A DNA stretch of 46,851 nt from JAFLCA01 sp041907145 (GTDB taxonomy: Bacteria; Bdellovibrionota_C; UBA2361; JAFLCA01). Made by a program: the position numbers and the translations under genes. The DNA lies in contig JAYRHW010000229.1 of assembly GCA_041907145.1 (NCBI GenBank), positions 1-46,851 on the forward strand. The letters are read 5' to 3'. The notes beneath the pieces were generated by a model. That model did no database searches. It was not told the DNA's origin and saw only the letters and a program-made list of their open reading frames with translations. Below are positions 18,723-27,649 of this stretch, piece after piece (position 1 is the stretch's first letter; every line of letters starts with the position of its first letter).

Positions 18723-20683
18723 GCATTTCCTTTTCGAGTTCGGAACTACAGTCATTTGACTTTCAGCAATCCAGAGAGTGGTTGGAAACTAACGGTCTGG
18801 GCGGCTGGGCCAGCTCTTCGCTTTCCGGCGCTCATACCCGGCGCTATCACGGCATCTTGGTTGCCGCGGTCGAGCCTCCAGCTAAGCGTATGGTGCTGGT
18901 GTCAAAGTTCGATGAGACGGTCACCGTCCGCGGCAAACAATACGAACTAGGCTGCAATCAATTTGGCGGAGTAATTCATCCTCAGAAATTCCAATACCTG
19001 CAATCCTTCTCGCATAACCTTTTTCCAACCTTTGGCTATTCCCTCGACGGCGCGCATCTGAGTAAGTCAATCGTCGCCATGCACGGAGAAAATACGGTAC
19101 TGATCTTGTACGAGCTCTCCCGTGACTCAGGCACCGTCCTGCTGCAGTTCACTCCATTGTTGGCGGGCCGAAACTATCATTCCCTCGGAAATGCGCAGCG
19201 CGTAGTCTCAAGGGATATTCGCGTCCTACCGGACGGGATCGGCGTTAAGCCCTTCGCTGATGCACCCGAAGTCTATTTTCGGGTGCCAAAGTCCTCATTC
19301 ACCCATGAGCCGGACTGGCACTACAAGTTTCACTACACTGCCGAGCATCAACGGGGCTACGATTGCGACGAGGATCTCTTCTGTCCCGGCAGGTTTGCCG
19401 TGGCGCTTCACGCCGGCGAGAAACTCGGTGTCATCATATCGACGGTAAACCCTTCCCAACGTGATCCCTTCCGCATGTTTCAGGGCGAGCAGGAACGACG
19501 TTCGCGACTAGTGGCCGTTGCTCCAGCGCGGGACGACTTAGCTGCCGGGCTGCACTTAGCCGCCGATCAATTTCTGGTAGAACGCGGTGCCGGCCTCAAA
19601 TCAATCATAGCGGGCTATCACTGGTTCACGGATTGGGGACGGGACGCCATGATTTCCCTGCCGGGGCTGTGCCTGGTAACGGGAAAATTCGACCATGCGC
19701 GGCGAGTACTTTTGGCATTCACCGAGAAGATAAGTCGCGGCATGCTGCCCAATAATTTCGGCGACGACAACGTACCGGTCGGCTACAACAGCATAGACGG
19801 GACCCTCTGGTATTTCATCGCCCTCTATAAATTTTTCCTTTACACCAAGGACCGCGCCTTCATCGAGCAAATGCTTCCAGTGCTGCATGACATCATTGAT
19901 TGGCATCTAAAGGGCACTCGGTACGAAATCCACGTTGATCACGATGGCCTGCTTGCGGGGGGCAATCCCACGGTCCAGCTTACCTGGATGGACGCCAAAG
20001 TTGGCGACTGGGTAGTGACCCCGCGCCAGGGCAAACCGGTTGAAGTCAACGCTCTGTGGTACAATTGTCTTCAGATCATGGCATTCTTCTCGCAGCTGAC
20101 GGGAGAGTCGGAGCAGGCAAAAGACTTCGAAGTTCGTGCCCGCGTGGCATACAACCGTTTCAATGAAATATTTTGGAACGGGGAATATGACTGCCTCTTT
20201 GACTGCATCGACGGAGCGAACCGGGACAATAAGATCCGCCCCAATCAAATTTTTGCCCTAAGCTTGCCCTGGACTCTTCTTTCGCCCGAGCGCGCTGCCA
20301 AGGTACTCAAGGTAGTAGAGCAGAAGCTTCTGACTCCGTTCGGTCTTCGTACCTTAGATCCTCACCATCCAAGCTACCAAGGTTATTACGCAGGCACCCA
20401 GCAGACCCGCGACGCCGCATATCACCAGGGAACGGTTTGGAGCTGGCTCCTCGGCCCCTACATCACGGCCCTCGTCCGCCTTGAGGGCAAGCGCGGTCAA
20501 CAGCGTGCAAGAACTTTAGTCGAGCGATTCGCCAGTCACCTACGCGACGCTGGCATCGGTACCGTCAGCGAAATTTTCGACGGCAATGAGCCGCATCATC
20601 CGCGCGGAAGCATCGCCCAGGCTTGGGGGGTAGCTGAGGTGCTGCGCGCATACACGGAAGATGTTCTCGGCTTGGTGCCGTAA
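18719..20683 (+). CDS. Glycogen debranching enzyme (amylo-alpha-1,6-glucosidase)
   Basis: GH133-type debranching enzyme of 654 aa that hydrolyses alpha-1,6-linked glucose stubs of glycogen. The N-terminal GDE_N domain begins at WLETNGLGGWASSSLSGAHTRRYHG, the typical entry motif of bacterial and archaeal one-piece enzymes. The (alpha/alpha)6 barrel shows GYHWFTDWGRDAMISLPGL near residue 300, PVEVNALWYN, and HQGTVWSWLLGPY near the end. Length and order match the prokaryotic amylo-1,6-glucosidase family rather than GlgX. The ATG overlaps the glk stop by four bases. No signal peptide; cytoplasmic. Confidence 0.92.
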   Translation: MSISFSSSELQSFDFQQSREWLETNGLGGWASSSLSGAHTRRYHGILVAAVEPPAKRMVLVSKFDETVTVRGKQYELGCNQFGGVIHPQKFQYLQSFSHNLFPTFGYSLDGAHLSKSIVAMHGENTVLILYELSRDSGTVLLQFTPLLAGRNYHSLGNAQRVVSRDIRVLPDGIGVKPFADAPEVYFRVPKSSFTHEPDWHYKFHYTAEHQRGYDCDEDLFCPGRFAVALHAGEKLGVIISTVNPSQRDPFRMFQGEQERRSRLVAVAPARDDLAAGLHLAADQFLVERGAGLKSIIAGYHWFTDWGRDAMISLPGLCLVTGKFDHARRVLLAFTEKISRGMLPNNFGDDNVPVGYNSIDGTLWYFIALYKFFLYTKDRAFIEQMLPVLHDIIDWHLKGTRYEIHVDHDGLLAGGNPTVQLTWMDAKVGDWVVTPRQGKPVEVNALWYNCLQIMAFFSQLTGESEQAKDFEVRARVAYNRFNEIFWNGEYDCLFDCIDGANRDNKIRPNQIFALSLPWTLLSPERAAKVLKVVEQKLLTPFGLRTLDPHHPSYQGYYAGTQQTRDAAYHQGTVWSWLLGPYITALVRLEGKRGQQRARTLVERFASHLRDAGIGTVSEIFDGNEPHHPRGSIAQAWGVAEVLRAYTEDVLGLVP

Positions 20684-20739
20684 CTATCTAATTTTATCGC
20701 CATATCTCCCAGCTGGCGTCGGCAATGCCTGGGATACTT

Positions 20740-21126
20740 CTATTGAATAATCATTTCATCGAAGCGATGATCGTCGGAATCGCGAAGAATAGTAGTAATA
20801 TCAATATCCCAGCACAGACCAAGGAATCTGCTGCGAATTTCGGTGCAGAACGCCCGGCCTGTTCCTGTATTCGGATACTCATACTGCGTCCAACAACCCT
20901 GCGGATGATTCCGATTCGTCGTCTTCTTTATCCAGCCCGGGGGACAACCCTTGAGCGCAGAGGATGACATCAAAGCACTCGGGTCAAGGTCGACTTGATC
21001 CTCTACTGCGGTCCTATCCGCAAGAAGAATATCAACTACAAAGTCCTCGGCATAAACAACATTAATGAAGCTAAGGGCAATCTCTAGAATCAAGCCCAGA
21101 AAAGACCAAGACAACAGCCTGCACAT
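20740..21126 (-). CDS. Small exported cysteine-containing protein, unknown
   Basis: A 128-aa protein with a Sec-type signal peptide: Arg3, hydrophobic stretch LLSWSFLGLILEIALSFI and probable cleavage after VVYA (Ala26, before EDF). The mature part has four cysteines (KGCPPGW, QGCWTQY, AFCTEI, GLCWDI) spaced as two pairs, suggesting two disulfides, plus several Trp/Tyr residues; it may be a small secreted domain. I do not recognise the family. GGAG lies 5 bases before the ATG, which supports coding. It sits alone, convergent with the debranching enzyme and downstream of the MutL-like operon by 126 bases, and could be the last gene of that transcript. Confidence 0.6.
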   Translation of the reverse strand: MCRLLSWSFLGLILEIALSFINVVYAEDFVVDILLADRTAVEDQVDLDPSALMSSSALKGCPPGWIKKTTNRNHPQGCWTQYEYPNTGTGRAFCTEIRSRFLGLCWDIDITTILRDSDDHRFDEMIIQ

Positions 21127-21252
21127 GGAAACTCCGCTACATTTCCCCCACCAGGGATGTTATGGGCATGCTTTGAAGCCACGTCGCCCGTCATAAAGGC
21201 GGAGCTTCGCGAAAAAAGTCAGCTTTATCAGGCACTAAACGCGTCGGCAGCA

Positions 21253-22371
21253 CTAAGACACTAGCTCGACATTTGCTCTCGGTACCGTGACAAGTGAACC
21301 GTCTTTGAGTTTGGCGCGCAATACGCGTGCATGCGCCCCAGTTGGAATCTCTTCCATAGCATGTGGAAGTTCGGTAACCACGGCGTACTGGCCGAAATAC
21401 GGCACTCGAATGAGCCGAATCGCCGCTCCCACCACCAACCCGGCCGGCGCGCATGCGGGCGCTGACTTTGCAATGAGATTTCCGGTGGCGGGAACAATAA
21501 TTTCAGGACGTACAGCTCCGGCTCGAACCTGCGTCGCACCGTTGATCGATGCCACCCTGCCATCCAACCCGGTAAGAAGCCCAAGTGTGCGCGTCGACAT
21601 CGGCAAGCTGCCAAATCCCTCGGTGATAATCACGCTCATTGAAACGTCTTCGTCTCCGGTAAGCGCAATACCCAAATCGAATCCCAGGTATCCTGCGAGC
21701 ACCTTATCGTCGATTGCGCCGCTAATAAGCCCCACGGCTCCCCTTTCAGCAGCCGTACGCAGTGCTTCAAGATTGGGGTGTATGGCGGTGACTAAGATTG
21801 CACCGTGGCAGTCCGAGGGAAGATCGGCAGCCCTAAGCTCGCTGCCCGTCGTCTTCAAAACCTTGAGCACTCCATAGCGCTCGCCGCCTACCCCGAAAAT
21901 TCCCTGGACGAAGGCTCCATTCGCCTTGATGGAGGCTGACTTTCCGATCTCCACCGCTGCCACTTCACCGCCGATGTAGGCACGAAGCTCAATCGGCTTT
22001 GGGGCGGAACGAATGGCCACATGCCCCGTTCGCTCGGTAATGAGCTCGACGGTTCCCGATACCGAGCTATGAAATCTGCTGCGGAATAGCCCGAACAATC
22101 CGCTATGTTCGCAGAGAAGCTGATTTTCTCTCACGGCCTCATCAAGTTTGACCTTGAGGCCCTTCATGACTTCGAACGGCTCAATTCCAAGTTTCTCTGC
22201 AATTCTAAGAATATGGAGTTCCCCCGGCAAAAATGCCCGCGCAATGACATCCTCTGCCTTTACCCGATCGCCGATTTTTACCAGAATCTCTCCGGGGACG
22301 GGGAGCTCGCGCAACTTCTCAATTCGGGTGTTTTCTGTTGCTATCAGTCCGGGCGTGAAAGCCTGTCCCAT
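21253..22371 (-). CDS. Barrel/KOW-like protein paired with a MutL-like ATPase
   Basis: A 372-aa soluble protein without signal peptide. The N-terminus (about 10-50) reads as a hybrid barrel segment, LPVPGEILVKIGDRVKAEDV, like the biotinyl/lipoyl- or RNA-polymerase-type barrel. A second small barrel follows at about 103-150 (SGTVELITERTGHVAIRS). The middle (about 170-300) has a Rossmann/swivel-like layout (GAILVT, RGAVGLISGAID, IITEGFG), and the end is KOW/SH3-like (AVVTELPHAMEEIPTGAHAR to VPRANVEL). I recall the same architecture beside MutL-like genes in other uncultured bacteria, but cannot verify it here. It starts 2 bases after the ATPase gene and closes the seven-gene operon. It could act as the adaptor of the ATPase. 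Confidence 0.8.
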   Translation of the reverse strand: MGQAFTPGLIATENTRIEKLRELPVPGEILVKIGDRVKAEDVIARAFLPGELHILRIAEKLGIEPFEVMKGLKVKLDEAVRENQLLCEHSGLFGLFRSRFHSSVSGTVELITERTGHVAIRSAPKPIELRAYIGGEVAAVEIGKSASIKANGAFVQGIFGVGGERYGVLKVLKTTGSELRAADLPSDCHGAILVTAIHPNLEALRTAAERGAVGLISGAIDDKVLAGYLGFDLGIALTGDEDVSMSVIITEGFGSLPMSTRTLGLLTGLDGRVASINGATQVRAGAVRPEIIVPATGNLIAKSAPACAPAGLVVGAAIRLIRVPYFGQYAVVTELPHAMEEIPTGAHARVLRAKLKDGSLVTVPRANVELVS

Positions 22372-22373
22372 AA

Positions 22374-24206
22374 CTATTTCCTCAGTCCTAGACGCTGATA
22401 TAAGGCATTATTCTCAGCCACCTGCGCCTCAGTAGAAGCGGGAAATTCAATTGGTCGATTTCTACCATCCAGCAGCAGACCGCACTCACCAACCGTAATA
22501 GAACGCTCGAGACTTTCACCTGGCCCCGCTCCAATATCGATGCGCTTGTCGTTTGGTCTGACATGGAGAGAAACGGAGCTACCCGGCGAAAGCTCCACGA
22601 CAGAGACGGAGCCCCGCTGAATGTTGCCGACAATTTTTCCATCTACAGATACCGAGGCGAGCTCAGCGCGTCCGGAGAAGGCTGCAGGAAATACCGGCAC
22701 TATGGCGTGTCCGACGTTTACCAAGCAATCATGTACGAATATTTCATCGGCGGCTCTTGGATGCAGAGAAGCGAGCACCCCGAGATGCGGCATCATAAAG
22801 ATTGAATCCACGGCAATTTGCGTAACTCCCTGCAAACCGAATCCGTCCAGCATCATCAAAGCAGCGCTCAAACGATTCGGTGCGTGGCTCAGGACTCCGC
22901 CAGAACCAATTACCAAGTCCAAATCCATCATGTCGACAAGCTCATAGCGGTTGGACTTCTGAGCGAAAATATCGGCGATGCCACGCTTCTGTTGCACGCC
23001 ACTCAAGCCCACCGCCAGTGAGCGATGGTGCATCAGTGAGAGTCTCAGCGCCTCGCGGCAGACGGCCTGCTCCAACCAGAGATCTTCTATAGTTTGGGGA
23101 ATGGACGTCGGACGAATCATTTTGTTCCGCAGACGGTCACGCACCTCGTGCCGGGAAATCGGGTATGGCAGCCAGCGAGCAATTGCATCGACGCCTGCTT
23201 CGATGAGGACATTCGCCACCGAGTAGCTCATGCCAAGGTTAGCGCTCACCGTCCGATTAAAAATGTCCTTGCCCGCGGAGTCCTTGAAAACCGAGAATAC
23301 ATCCGTCGTCGCCCCGCCGATATCGACGCATAGCACCTGAATTTTTTCTCGCTGCGCATGCCGCAGTGTCATATCACCCACTGCCGCCGGGGTAGGAATG
23401 ATGGGCAAAGGCGACCAAGAGAGCAGCTTGCCGTACCCAGGCGAATGGCTCATGACATGCGAAAGAAAGAATTCGTGAATAGCCTCACGGGCCGGATGGA
23501 GATTTTCGCGCTCCAGGGATGGGCGCACGTTTTCGACGACACTAACCTGCGCGGTATTGTGAAGAATCTCCTTTACCTCGTCCGCTGCGTCCTTATTGCC
23601 GGCGTAGATGACGGGAAGCTTTAGCGTATCGCCGAAACGGGGACGTGGCGAGGCCGCCAGTAAAATTTCTGCGACTTCGATGACGTGATTTTTAGAGCCA
23701 CCATCAACTCCACCGGTAAGCAAAACGATGTCCGGGCGCAAATGCCGCACTCGCTCTATTCGCTCATGCTCCTCGCGGCCGTCATCCGCTGAAATGGAAT
23801 CGAGGACGATAGCACCGGCACCGAGTGCCGCTCGCTCCGCAGACTCAGTGGTCATCTCTTTGACCACGCCGGCGACCATCATTTGCAAGCCGCCGCCTGC
23901 TGAGCTCGTTGAAAGATAGAGATCGATGCCCTGAGTCGGATCAGATTTCGTAATCTCGAATGGCACTTCATCGCCGCGTATTGAAGACTTGAGAATCTTT
24001 CTTCCGCTTAACTCCTCTACCTCGGTGAAGGCATTTACTGCTCCTACCGTAACGTCCGCTACGGGCTCCTCGACTGTTGTGGGAGCTTCGCCCCTGAATG
24101 TCTGCCGCCAGCCCTTGGCCGTTTTCTGGAAGAGCAAGGCTTTAGTGGTTGTCGAACCACAATCAGTTACCAGCACGGTGTTGAGCTTATCTGCTGAGGT
24201 TTCCAT
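22374..24206 (-). CDS. MutL/GlmL-like ASKHA ATPase
   Basis: A 610-aa ATPase of the actin/Hsp70/sugar-kinase fold, belonging to the MutL (GlmL) family named from the glutamate mutase operon of clostridia. Motifs: phosphate-1 DCGSTTTKA at 15-23, STSSAGGGLQMM at 99-110, TGGVDGG at 164-170, phosphate-2 VDIGGATTDVFS at 294-305 and the adenosine loop IGSGGVLSHAP at 433-443. In clostridia the protein is linked to coenzyme-B12 glutamate mutase and is thought to reactivate it. Here no mutase or B12-binding gene is present; instead five genes encoding small or membrane proteins precede it and a barrel protein follows. The start overlaps the preceding stop by one base (TGATG). A chaperone- or motor-like role on a membrane complex is inferred. 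Confidence 0.88.
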   Translation of the reverse strand: METSADKLNTVLVTDCGSTTTKALLFQKTAKGWRQTFRGEAPTTVEEPVADVTVGAVNAFTEVEELSGRKILKSSIRGDEVPFEITKSDPTQGIDLYLSTSSAGGGLQMMVAGVVKEMTTESAERAALGAGAIVLDSISADDGREEHERIERVRHLRPDIVLLTGGVDGGSKNHVIEVAEILLAASPRPRFGDTLKLPVIYAGNKDAADEVKEILHNTAQVSVVENVRPSLERENLHPAREAIHEFFLSHVMSHSPGYGKLLSWSPLPIIPTPAAVGDMTLRHAQREKIQVLCVDIGGATTDVFSVFKDSAGKDIFNRTVSANLGMSYSVANVLIEAGVDAIARWLPYPISRHEVRDRLRNKMIRPTSIPQTIEDLWLEQAVCREALRLSLMHHRSLAVGLSGVQQKRGIADIFAQKSNRYELVDMMDLDLVIGSGGVLSHAPNRLSAALMMLDGFGLQGVTQIAVDSIFMMPHLGVLASLHPRAADEIFVHDCLVNVGHAIVPVFPAAFSGRAELASVSVDGKIVGNIQRGSVSVVELSPGSSVSLHVRPNDKRIDIGAGPGESLERSITVGECGLLLDGRNRPIEFPASTEAQVAENNALYQRLGLRK

Positions 24207-24919
24207 CAGAGGATGAATGTTTTAATAGCGCCGACCCAGTCGGACAGTAGGAATTGCAGCCGCTCCACCAGTAGCGCCATGCGGGCCATAACCGTCGAGC
24301 CGAAAAAGGCTCCAAAGCAAACCATCATCAGCCATCGACCAAGCGCCGTTACCTTCTGTCCTCCCGGTGCACTCTTCTTGAAGGAGAAGAAGAAATAGTA
24401 CATCACCGACAGCATGGTGATGATGAAGAACGTATTTGACAAGCTTGTCGCCCAATCAATCGCCCCGTTGCTGAAGACGACGAGGGGCTTGAAACTTCCC
24501 ACCACCTGCGGAGTCATATCATTGAAGAATCCCTTGAACGCCAAGCCGCCGCTCATGCCTAGGAAGAAGTTAATCACGAGCTTGGAGAGCCAGGCATGGC
24601 GCCGCGAGTATACGAAGTAAAAGAGCAGTCCGAACAGCATGGGAGGGATATACAGAAGATTGAGTTGGCTATAAGCCTTGGAAAAGGTGCCGTCAGGATA
24701 TTGAACGATGTCTAAGCCAAAAAGAGGGACTAGTACTCGGGGCCAGAGATAGTTCTTAATTGGCACTACCAGCCCTAGTCCGGCAGCGATGCCGATATAC
24801 AGATGCTCGAAGAAGCGATAAAAGCCATTCTCCCGCACCAGGAAGCTAAAGATTGCAAGGGTCGAAAGCCCGGCTACGACAACGGTGAGCAGCTCCCAAG
24901 TACCAAGGCTCTCGATCAT
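24206..24919 (-). CDS. Polytopic membrane protein of the MutL-like operon
   Basis: A 237-aa integral membrane protein with about six hydrophobic segments: near residues 10-28, 40-55, 86-104, 113-130, 160-178 and 196-214. Short loops carry FRENGFYR-like and aromatic residues. After the fifth helix a basic FKKSAPGGQK loop probably faces the cytoplasm. It has no transporter or enzyme motif that I recognise. It overlaps the upstream gene by four bases and the MutL-like gene by one, so all three products are likely made together. It may be one membrane subunit of a complex handled by the ATPase. Confidence 0.8.
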   Translation of the reverse strand: MIESLGTWELLTVVVAGLSTLAIFSFLVRENGFYRFFEHLYIGIAAGLGLVVPIKNYLWPRVLVPLFGLDIVQYPDGTFSKAYSQLNLLYIPPMLFGLLFYFVYSRRHAWLSKLVINFFLGMSGGLAFKGFFNDMTPQVVGSFKPLVVFSNGAIDWATSLSNTFFIITMLSVMYYFFFSFKKSAPGGQKVTALGRWLMMVCFGAFFGSTVMARMALLVERLQFLLSDWVGAIKTFIL

Positions 24920-25785
24920 GCGAGTCTCCTCGAAAGCAGCCCGGTAATATTTCCCAAAAGAATGAGACCGAGGATAACCAAGTGAGCAACGCCAAGCCCG
25001 GTATTGAGCACCCCCGAGGCATCAGGAATGCGGGAGGTATAGTGATCATTCAGAAGCACGGAATACCACGCAGCCCCAGCTATACCCTCGAGCAAGCCAG
25101 TGAGCTGCCCAGAATCGAGATATATGTAGGCCTCAGGAATGGTAATCGAGGTGCAGCCGTGCGTAAAAATCGGCCGATAGTCCTTATTCTGGAAAAATTG
25201 GATATAACTATCGAACACTCCGACCAAGCCCGTGAACTCCGCCAGTAGCTTGATGTTCTTCAGGGTGCGGACTCCGGAAAAGGCCGGCAAATCGGCCAGA
25301 TTGTTGCCGCGAGCATCACGCTTGAAGAGCTCCACTAAATTCTCGGACTTTGGAATCGACTGAATGGTGAGACTTCCGCCAGCTCCGTAACCCAGATTGA
25401 CCCAGTCCTTGCCGTACTCCCAAGTCTGATCTGGATATTCCTTGGCTAATCGCGCTGCCGCCTTTGCCGGAACTGACTCTAAAAATGGCTCAGCTAAGAT
25501 GTACTGGGTGAACACTGCAAACTTGATGCGTCTGCGCATCAAGTGCTCCACGATTACTTCGGACTGTGTGCCAGTCTCGGCCGCCATGCCGGGACCGTAA
25601 TCCATTGCGACAAAAGCGACGTCATTGGGACCGACTTCCAGGGTATCAATAACCTTGAAGAATTTCTCCGCACCCTGCATTCGCGCCGGCTTCACGGACC
25701 ATTGGTTAAGAAGCGGCACGCAGAGTGCGAGTAGCACGAGCAAATAGATGATTCGACGATCTATATTGTAGATATCGAGTCGCAT
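24916..25785 (-). CDS. Membrane-anchored protein with extracytoplasmic domain, MutL-like operon
   Basis: A 289-aa protein with an N-terminal anchor (residues about 12-27), a soluble region of about 225 residues, and a second hydrophobic helix near the C-terminus (about 263-283). The soluble domain begins with beta-strand VAFVAMDYGPGM, then a helix and MRRRIKFAVFTQYI, a Rossmann-like alternation; a flanking GYGAGGSL sequence also looks structured. By the positive-inside rule the domain could be outside the cytoplasm. I do not recognise a named family. Its ATG shares one base with the stop of the upstream gene, and its stop overlaps the next start by four bases. Confidence 0.8.
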   Translation of the reverse strand: MRLDIYNIDRRIIYLLVLLALCVPLLNQWSVKPARMQGAEKFFKVIDTLEVGPNDVAFVAMDYGPGMAAETGTQSEVIVEHLMRRRIKFAVFTQYILAEPFLESVPAKAAARLAKEYPDQTWEYGKDWVNLGYGAGGSLTIQSIPKSENLVELFKRDARGNNLADLPAFSGVRTLKNIKLLAEFTGLVGVFDSYIQFFQNKDYRPIFTHGCTSITIPEAYIYLDSGQLTGLLEGIAGAAWYSVLLNDHYTSRIPDASGVLNTGLGVAHLVILGLILLGNITGLLSRRLA

Positions 25786-26843
25786 TAGGATACCTTCCCC
25801 TTCCCTTCGGAAAACGACTCTGTCTCAATCGAGAACCACATGCGAAATGCCATGACGAGGCCTGCTACGGCAGCACCGATCTTGATAGCCCGGAATGCGC
25901 CTGAGTTCGGCACGGATAGAAGCCACAGCCTCACATCGGGAAACCCTTCCCAAATCCATAACCCGAAAGGAATCTGACCCAGCATCACGAGAACGGCTGC
26001 CGTCATCATCAGCGCAGACTCAGCAGAACGAATGCGAAAGGCACGGTATGCCGCCGCTGCGATGTAAAATCCCAGTAAGGAAAACATGGCGGCACCGAGT
26101 GCTACGAATAATCCCTGATACAAAAGCTCATAGATACGCTTGAGCAGAGTATGTTTATAGCTCAATCGGTTCAGTTCACGACGCGCAGCAGCCAACCCAT
26201 TGAGCGCGCTACCGAGCTGCTTATTGGCCTCGAAGCTCGGTTCCGCGCTCTCTTCCGTCTCCAATTTTTGCGCGGCGGACTTGACCTTCTCGAGAGCTGA
26301 TTGGACATCGCTACGCGCCACGACGAAGAGCTTGGTGTCCGCATGCTGAGGGGAGGTATCGATCGCGCGCTGAGCATCCAACTCGGCACCGACTTCTCGT
26401 ACTCGGGCCTCAACTGCCGCAGCTAGCTTCTGATTTCTCAGCCAGTAGGCTGGAACACCGGCGACTTTGTCCTGGTAGTCTTTGGCAATGCGATCGGAGA
26501 AGTCCTTCAAGGTCGTTATTGAGGTCGCTCGATCGGCGAGTTCCATGCTTCTGAACCAATCGAGCGAGGTAATGCCGGTCATGAGAGCCAGCCCCAGCAG
26601 CAGCGCCGAGCTATCGAACCAGCCTTTCCGGAGGAAGATGAGCTTGGAGCCATGAACCATGAGCAGGTTGACCAAGCCCAAGCCAATGGCCATGGCGCCT
26701 ACGGCCGTAAACCCATTCGAAATCTGATCGTGGTAGGTGTCAATCTTGTAGCCGAAAACTTCCGGCGGAAGGACGAATTCCAAGAAGAAGTAGAGTCCGC
26801 CGAGAAAAGTGAAGAGCTTGATAAGCTTTTTACGGTATCCCAT
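25785..26843 (-). CDS. Membrane protein with central coiled coil, MutL-like operon
   Basis: A 352-aa protein with three N-terminal membrane helices (about 9-27, 43-65, 76-95), a charged alpha-helical region of about 140 residues (about 105-240) rich in Ala, Glu, Lys and Gln that probably forms a coiled coil or helical hairpin, and three or four C-terminal helices (about 245-272, 277-300, 316-345). The helical region starts after FRSMELADRATS and includes SALEKVKSAAQKLETEE. Such a stalk could project from the membrane and contact another subunit. No catalytic motif is visible. The start is 3 bases after the DUF6754-type gene. Confidence 0.8.
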   Translation of the reverse strand: MGYRKKLIKLFTFLGGLYFFLEFVLPPEVFGYKIDTYHDQISNGFTAVGAMAIGLGLVNLLMVHGSKLIFLRKGWFDSSALLLGLALMTGITSLDWFRSMELADRATSITTLKDFSDRIAKDYQDKVAGVPAYWLRNQKLAAAVEARVREVGAELDAQRAIDTSPQHADTKLFVVARSDVQSALEKVKSAAQKLETEESAEPSFEANKQLGSALNGLAAARRELNRLSYKHTLLKRIYELLYQGLFVALGAAMFSLLGFYIAAAAYRAFRIRSAESALMMTAAVLVMLGQIPFGLWIWEGFPDVRLWLLSVPNSGAFRAIKIGAAVAGLVMAFRMWFSIETESFSEGKGKVS

Positions 26844-26846
26844 GAA

Positions 26847-27647
26847 CTACCAAAGCTCCTTCAGCAGATAGTAGTCCACATTATTGAGTCCGAGGTCCGG
26901 CCAAATCGAATTAAGAGTCGCGATGAGAACGCCGACCACGATTATCAGGACAAGCACGAGCTTAGCTCGATCCTGTCCATAAAGAGATCCTAACTGCACC
27001 GACTCGCGCGTAAGATAGGCTGAGGCAGCATACAATTCTTCGCCAATCAGGGTGTAATCGCAGGTGCAAATGAAAAAGGGGACCTGCTCAGGACTGACAC
27101 TCGCGGCTACCTGCATGGCGCCAACCTGCTGCCCAGCTTCTGCGAGCAGCAAGGATTCTGCGGCAAAGGCTCCGAACAAGAAGGCCGCGGCCACATTTTC
27201 ACGCTGCATTAGCCCCATGTAGCCGGCTGCGTACGCGAATTGCTCGTCCGAAAGGTATATGTTGTTCTTCGGATCGAGTGCTGCCAACCGGCCTTCCGCG
27301 CGGTAGGCATCCCGCAGCACATCTTCTGTAACAGCCATTACTTGCGCGTCACTTTGAGGCAGTAGTAAACGGGTCTTATAGAGCGCTGCCTTCCTTGCGA
27401 CATGGTAGAGCACGCCAAGGCAGGCATAGAGCACGGGACTTACCGTCGTAAGCCCAGGAGTAAACGAGAGCGGGCGTCCCAGTTCAGCGGCTCGTCCGGT
27501 GGCCTCATCGATTGCATCGACTCCTGGAATACGGCGGACGTACAGTTCCTTTTTCTCGTTACGGGCACGGCCGATATAGTAGATGACCGGGCCGATCAAA
27601 ACGACCATCAGGATCAGTACTCCGAGTGTGGCGTGTTCTACTCCCAT
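26847..27647 (-). CDS. DUF6754-type membrane protein, MutL-like operon
   Basis: A 266-aa membrane protein. Hydrophobic helices lie at about 7-25, 152-169 and 229-249, with a weaker one at 66-84. The central part shows strongly conserved-looking blocks: GRAAELGRPLSFTPGL (51-66), FAYAAGYMGLMQRENVAAAF, FGAFAAESLLLAEAG (158-172), FFICTCDYTLIGEELYAASAY (191-211) and SLYGQD. From memory these match the DUF6754 family of unknown function, which I associate with MutL-like genes; I could not run a profile search. The acidic residues inside FAAESLLLAE and DYTLIGEE could be functional. It begins 2 bases after the 97-aa gene. Confidence 0.82.
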   Translation of the reverse strand: MGVEHATLGVLILMVVLIGPVIYYIGRARNEKKELYVRRIPGVDAIDEATGRAAELGRPLSFTPGLTTVSPVLYACLGVLYHVARKAALYKTRLLLPQSDAQVMAVTEDVLRDAYRAEGRLAALDPKNNIYLSDEQFAYAAGYMGLMQRENVAAAFLFGAFAAESLLLAEAGQQVGAMQVAASVSPEQVPFFICTCDYTLIGEELYAASAYLTRESVQLGSLYGQDRAKLVLVLIIVVGVLIATLNSIWPDLGLNNVDYYLLKELW

Positions 27648-27649
27648 GG

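Noticed and set aside
21287..21877. A 196-codon plus-strand frame opposite the 372-aa barrel protein gene
   Set aside because: Rich in Ser/Pro/Ala with no motif, and the minus-strand gene is tightly coupled to its operon.
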